NCBI RefSeq assembly: GCF_014647795.1
Contig: NZ_BMPW01000006.1
Coordinates: 186,001 to 250,000, forward strand
From: Actinoplanes campanulatus
GTDB lineage: Bacteria > Actinomycetota > Actinomycetes > Mycobacteriales > Micromonosporaceae
Reading direction: 5' to 3'
Length of the DNA stretch: 64,000 nt
Shown here: in pieces, positions 61,004 to 64,000 of the stretch
How the letters are laid out: each line of letters opens with the position of its first letter
Numbering within the stretch: the first letter of the stretch is position 1
The notes under the pieces: model-generated
What the model was told of the DNA's origin: nothing
Database searches by the model: none
The model's input: only the letters and a program-made list of their open reading frames with translations
Made by a program: the position numbers and the translations under genes

Positions 61004-62301
61004 TGAGCCAGGCAGTTCTCGAGCCTGACGCCGCCGCCTCCCGCGGCATGGACCTGCTCCGGTTCGCCACGGCGGGCAGCGTCGACGACGGCAAGTCCAC
61101 GCTCATCGGCCGGCTGCTGTTCGACACCAAGACGATCTTCGAGGACCAGCTCGAGGCGGTGGAGAGCGCCAGCGCGTCGCGCGGCGACGAGTACACCAAC
61201 CTGGCTCTGCTCACCGACGGCCTGCGCGCCGAGCGGGAGCAGGGCATCACGATCGACGTGGCCTACCGCTACTTCGCCACGCCGCGGCGGAAGTTCATCA
61301 TCGCCGACACCCCCGGGCACATTCAGTACACCCGGAACATGGTGACCGGCGCGTCCACCGCGGACCTGGCGCTGATCCTGGTCGACGCGCGCAAGGGCCT
61401 GGTCGAGCAGTCCCGGCGGCACGCCTTCCTGACCAGCCTGCTGCGGGTGCCGCACCTGGTGCTGTGCGTCAACAAGATGGACCTGGTGGACTGGAGCCAG
61501 GAGGTCTTCGAGCGGATCGCCGACGAGTTCACCTCGTTCGCGGCCAAGCTCGACGCGCCGGACCTGAGCATCATCCCGATCTCCGCGCTCAACGGCGACA
61601 ACATCGCCACCCGGTCGGAGAACACCCCGTGGTACGAGGGCCCGTCCCTGCTGCACCACCTGGAGCACGTGCACATCGCCAGCGACCGCAACCTGGTCGA
61701 CGTGCGCTTCCCGGTGCAGTACGTGATCCGGCCCCAGTCCACCACGGTCACCGACTACCGCGGGTACGCCGGTCAGGTGGCCTCCGGCATCCTCAAGCCG
61801 GGCGACGACGTGATGGTCCTGCCCTCCGGCCTGACCAGCACGATCTCCTCGATCGAGACCGCCGACGGCCCGGTGGACGAGGCGTTCCCGCCGATGTCGG
61901 TGACGGTCCGCCTGGCCGACGAGATCGACATCTCGCGCGGTGACATGATCTGCCGCCCGCACAACGCCCCGACGCCCGCTCAGGACGTCGAGGCGATGAT
62001 CTGCTGGATGGACGAGTCGGCCCCGCTGCGGGTCGGCGGCAAGTACTCGATCAAGCACACCACCCGGTCGGCGCGTGCCGTGGTCCGCGGTCTCCAGTAC
62101 CGGCTGGACGTGAACACGCTGCACCGGGACGAGGCGGCCGGCGAGCTCAAGCTCAACGAGATCGGCCGGGTCAAGCTGCGCACCACGGTGCCGCTGCTGG
62201 CCGACGAGTACCGCCGCAACCGGACCACCGGTGGCTTCATTCTGATCGACGAGAGCACCAACCGTACGGTCGGCGCTGGAATGATCATCGAGGCTCGCTG
62301 A
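61003..62301 (+). CDS. cysN: Sulfate adenylyltransferase subunit 1 (GTPase)
   Basis: A 432-residue EF-Tu-like GTPase: GSVDDGKSTLIG (G1), DTPGH (G3), NKMD (G4). GTP hydrolysis drives APS formation by CysD. It ends after the beta-barrel domains with no fused APS kinase (CysC), so PAPS would need another gene. Its 3' end overlaps the convergent STAS gene by 17 bp. Confidence 0.95.
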   Translation: MSQAVLEPDAAASRGMDLLRFATAGSVDDGKSTLIGRLLFDTKTIFEDQLEAVESASASRGDEYTNLALLTDGLRAEREQGITIDVAYRYFATPRRKFIIADTPGHIQYTRNMVTGASTADLALILVDARKGLVEQSRRHAFLTSLLRVPHLVLCVNKMDLVDWSQEVFERIADEFTSFAAKLDAPDLSIIPISALNGDNIATRSENTPWYEGPSLLHHLEHVHIASDRNLVDVRFPVQYVIRPQSTTVTDYRGYAGQVASGILKPGDDVMVLPSGLTSTISSIETADGPVDEAFPPMSVTVRLADEIDISRGDMICRPHNAPTPAQDVEAMICWMDESAPLRVGGKYSIKHTTRSARAVVRGLQYRLDVNTLHRDEAAGELKLNEIGRVKLRTTVPLLADEYRRNRTTGGFILIDESTNRTVGAGMIIEAR

Positions 62302-63091
62302 GCCGGACCGTCGCCCAGACGACCTTGCCGGCCTCGGTCGGCAGGCTGCCCCACTGGTCGGCGGTCGCCTGAACCGTCCGCAGCCCGCGACCCCGCTCGT
62401 CGAGCGGCAGGTCCGGGCGCGGCGGGGAGGGGCGGATCAGCCGGGGCAGGCGCGGGTCACCGTCGGCCACCGACAGATGCATCCCGGCGCCCCGGCGGCT
62501 CACCACCACCCGGATGTCGGTGCCGGCGTGCTCCACCGCGTTCGTCACCAGCTCCGACATGACCAGCCGGCTGGGGTGCAGCAGGTTCACCAGCCCCCAG
62601 CCCAGGCAGGCGTCGCTCACCAGGTTGCGGGCCACACTGGGGGCGTCCGGATCGGGCCGTAGCGTGGCGCTCAGCCGCTCGTCGCCGGGGATCCGGCCGG
62701 CCAGGGCCACCCGGGCCTGGCCGATCCTGGCGTAGACCGGCAGGTAGCGCCCGGCGCCCAGACCCTGCATGCGGTCGGCGAGCGGCAGCTCCGGGGGCAC
62801 GCAGAGGGCCAGGTGCACCGGCGGTTGCAGGCCGGCCGCCAGCCGGCGGGCCGTCATCCAGGTCGAGGCGCTCTCGCTGTGTGGGTCGAGCAGCCCGGAC
62901 AGGTCCACGATGAGCCCGTCCGGATGGTCGGTGAAACACCGGCGGAGCGTCGTCGACGCGGTCCAGCACAGCTGTGCGTCCCACGGTCCGCGCACGGTGA
63001 GGAGGGAGACCGCGGCGTCCTCGGTGGAGTCGATGCTGACGGTGACACCTTGCTCGGTGTCACCGCGAAGATACGGTGGGCTGACCCCCAT
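62285..63091 (-). CDS. STAS-HATPase fusion regulator
   Basis: A 268-residue protein joining a STAS-like domain (about 15-120, GLIVDLSGLLDPHSES) to an RsbW-type ATPase domain (about 155-268: SELVTNAVEHAG N-box, VADGDPRLP, ERGRGLRTVQA). Such modules normally sit on two partner-switching proteins that control sigma factors. ATG 63091 is preferred: it lies 7 nt from TATCGT (63104-63099), and the earlier in-frame ATG is at 63124. Confidence 0.8.
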   Translation of the reverse strand: MGVSPPYLRGDTEQGVTVSIDSTEDAAVSLLTVRGPWDAQLCWTASTTLRRCFTDHPDGLIVDLSGLLDPHSESASTWMTARRLAAGLQPPVHLALCVPPELPLADRMQGLGAGRYLPVYARIGQARVALAGRIPGDERLSATLRPDPDAPSVARNLVSDACLGWGLVNLLHPSRLVMSELVTNAVEHAGTDIRVVVSRRGAGMHLSVADGDPRLPRLIRPSPPRPDLPLDERGRGLRTVQATADQWGSLPTEAGKVVWATVRLSEPR

Positions 63092-63184
63092 GCCGGACAC
63101 GATAGTCCCGTGCCCGATTGCCAAGCCCTGGTCTCGCTCGTGCGGGTGATCAGGCGAAGGCCGGCGCGACCCCCGGACGGGTGG

Positions 63185-63214
63185 CCCCGGAAGGCCACTC
63201 GGGCACTTCCGGGG
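63185..63214 (-). terminator. Terminator of galK
   Basis: CCCCGGAAG (63185-63193) pairs with CTTCCGGGG (63206-63214) around a 12-nt loop, 13 bp beyond the galK stop. Confidence 0.7.
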
Positions 63215-63226
63215 ACGGGCCGGGCG

Positions 63227-64000
63227 TCAGAGCGCGGTGGCGCCCGGCCCGGCCACCGCGACCCAGCTGGTCGGTGCGGTGAAACCCCGTTCCTCGTACG
63301 CGACGGCGACCGCGGTCGCCGTCGCCTCGGCACGGTCGGCGTCGATCAGGGCCAGCACGCAGCCGCCGAAGCCGCCGCCGGTCATCCGGGCGCCGTACGC
63401 CCCGGCCTCCAGAGCCGACTGTACGGCGACGTCCACCTGGGCCACGGTGATCTCGAAGTCGTCGCGCATCGAGGCGTGCGAGGCGGTCAGCAGCGGGCCG
63501 ATCTCGCGGACCCGGCCGGACCGCAGCAGCGAGACGGTGTCCAGCACCCGCTGGTTCTCGGTGATGATGTGCCGGGCCCGGCGGCGCAGCACGTCGTCGT
63601 CCAGCCGCCGGAGGGCGTCGTCCAGCTCGGCGGTGGACACGTCGCGCAGGGCGGGCACCCCGAGGGCCGCGGCCGCCGCCTCACAGCTCTTGCGACGTTC
63701 GCCGTACTCCCCGTCGACGTGCTGGTGCGGCGCGTTGCTGTTGATCACCAGTATGGCCAGGCCCTCGGCGGCCAGGTCGAACGGGATCTGCTCGATCCGG
63801 TAGCTGCGGCAGTCCAGGAACAGCGCCCGGCCCTGGAGGCAGCGGATCGACGCGGACTGGTCGAGGATGCCGGTGGGCGCGCCGACGTACACGTTCTCGG
63901 CGCGCTGGGCGATGGCCGGCCGGCGCTCCAGCGGCACGTCCAGCCCGCCCAGGTCGATCAGAGCGGTCAGCACGGACGACTCGAGCGCGGCCGACGAGGA
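63227..64000 (-). CDS. galK: Galactokinase, 5'-truncated by window end
   Basis: The last 257 residues of a GHMP-family galactokinase. At the window edge the ATP motif SSSAALESS is visible, followed by GAPTGILDQSASIRCLQG (catalytic Asp region), INSNAPHQHVDGEYGERR and the late RMTGGGFGGCVLAL motif. It phosphorylates galactose in the Leloir pathway. The substrate-binding N-terminus lies outside the window. Confidence 0.92.
   Translation of the reverse strand, partial: SSSAALESSVLTALIDLGGLDVPLERRPAIAQRAENVYVGAPTGILDQSASIRCLQGRALFLDCRSYRIEQIPFDLAAEGLAILVINSNAPHQHVDGEYGERRKSCEAAAAALGVPALRDVSTAELDDALRRLDDDVLRRRARHIITENQRVLDTVSLLRSGRVREIGPLLTASHASMRDDFEITVAQVDVAVQSALEAGAYGARMTGGGFGGCVLALIDADRAEATATAVAVAYEERGFTAPTSWVAVAGPGATAL

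Overview
This is a contiguous chromosomal segment of a high-GC actinomycete, most probably from the family Micromonosporaceae (an Actinoplanes-like organism). I base this on the codon bias, the GTG/TTG starts, TANNNT promoters set directly against start codons, and gene order. Three blocks keep the order known from Mycobacterium tuberculosis: O-methyltransferase/htrA/tatB/mrp/DUF1003/MgtE-N (1-6 kb, like Rv1220c-Rv1232c), ruc/5-FTHF cyclo-ligase/galU/glp(moeA)/rimJ/sepX(glpR) (24-31 kb, like Rv0991c-Rv0996), and pmt/rsmI/metG/tatD/rsmA/ispE/tetR/tRNA-Gln/glmU/prs/rplY/pth (37-57 kb, like Rv1002c-Rv1019). Family-level identity is inference. There is no phage, insertion sequence, CRISPR array or biosynthetic gene cluster.

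Layout. 0-6 kb: tail of an M17 aminopeptidase, a SAM methyltransferase, an HtrA protease, TatB, the Mrp ATPase, and a two-gene membrane/Mg2+-sensor-like operon. 6-12 kb: small metabolic and transport genes (PhzF, HAD, EamA, lipoprotein, SDR). 12-15 kb: a radical SAM protein interrupted by an intein, and thioredoxin. 15-23 kb: tRNA/rRNA methylase, zinc ribbon, PH-domain, PHP, MarC, an Fe-S RecB-like nuclease, MpaB-type oxygenase, a Fur regulator and small membrane proteins, with minisatellites in convergent gaps. 24-31 kb: the HrcA/CIRCE-controlled chaperone Ruc, a diguanylate cyclase, galU, and the gephyrin-like/SepX cell-division pair. 31-37 kb: tRNA-Ala, GNAT, a degenerate histidine kinase and a deacetylase-glycosyltransferase fusion. 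37-47 kb: protein O-mannosyltransferase, rsmI, metG and two tandem secreted PKD-domain proteins. 47-57 kb: rRNA maturation, isoprenoid, ABC-F, UDP-GlcNAc, PRPP, L25 and peptidyl-tRNA hydrolase genes. 57-64 kb: an exopolysaccharide phosphoglycosyltransferase next to sulfate-activation genes cysQ-cysD-cysN, a STAS/HATPase regulator and a truncated galactokinase.

How the genes work together. Much of the window serves translation and cell-envelope building. galU, glmU, prs, the phosphoglycosyltransferase and the GT2 fusion supply and use activated sugars. Pmt could decorate the Thr/Pro-rich secreted proteins encoded nearby. The Glp-SepX pair points to septum control. The most unusual signals are hairpins that bury the ribosome-binding sites of both PKD paralogues, an intein placed exactly at the third cysteine of a radical SAM cluster motif, a perfect CIRCE operator before ruc, a perfect CRP-type palindrome, back-to-back leaderless promoters, and an 11-codon leader ORF bridging rsmA and ispE.
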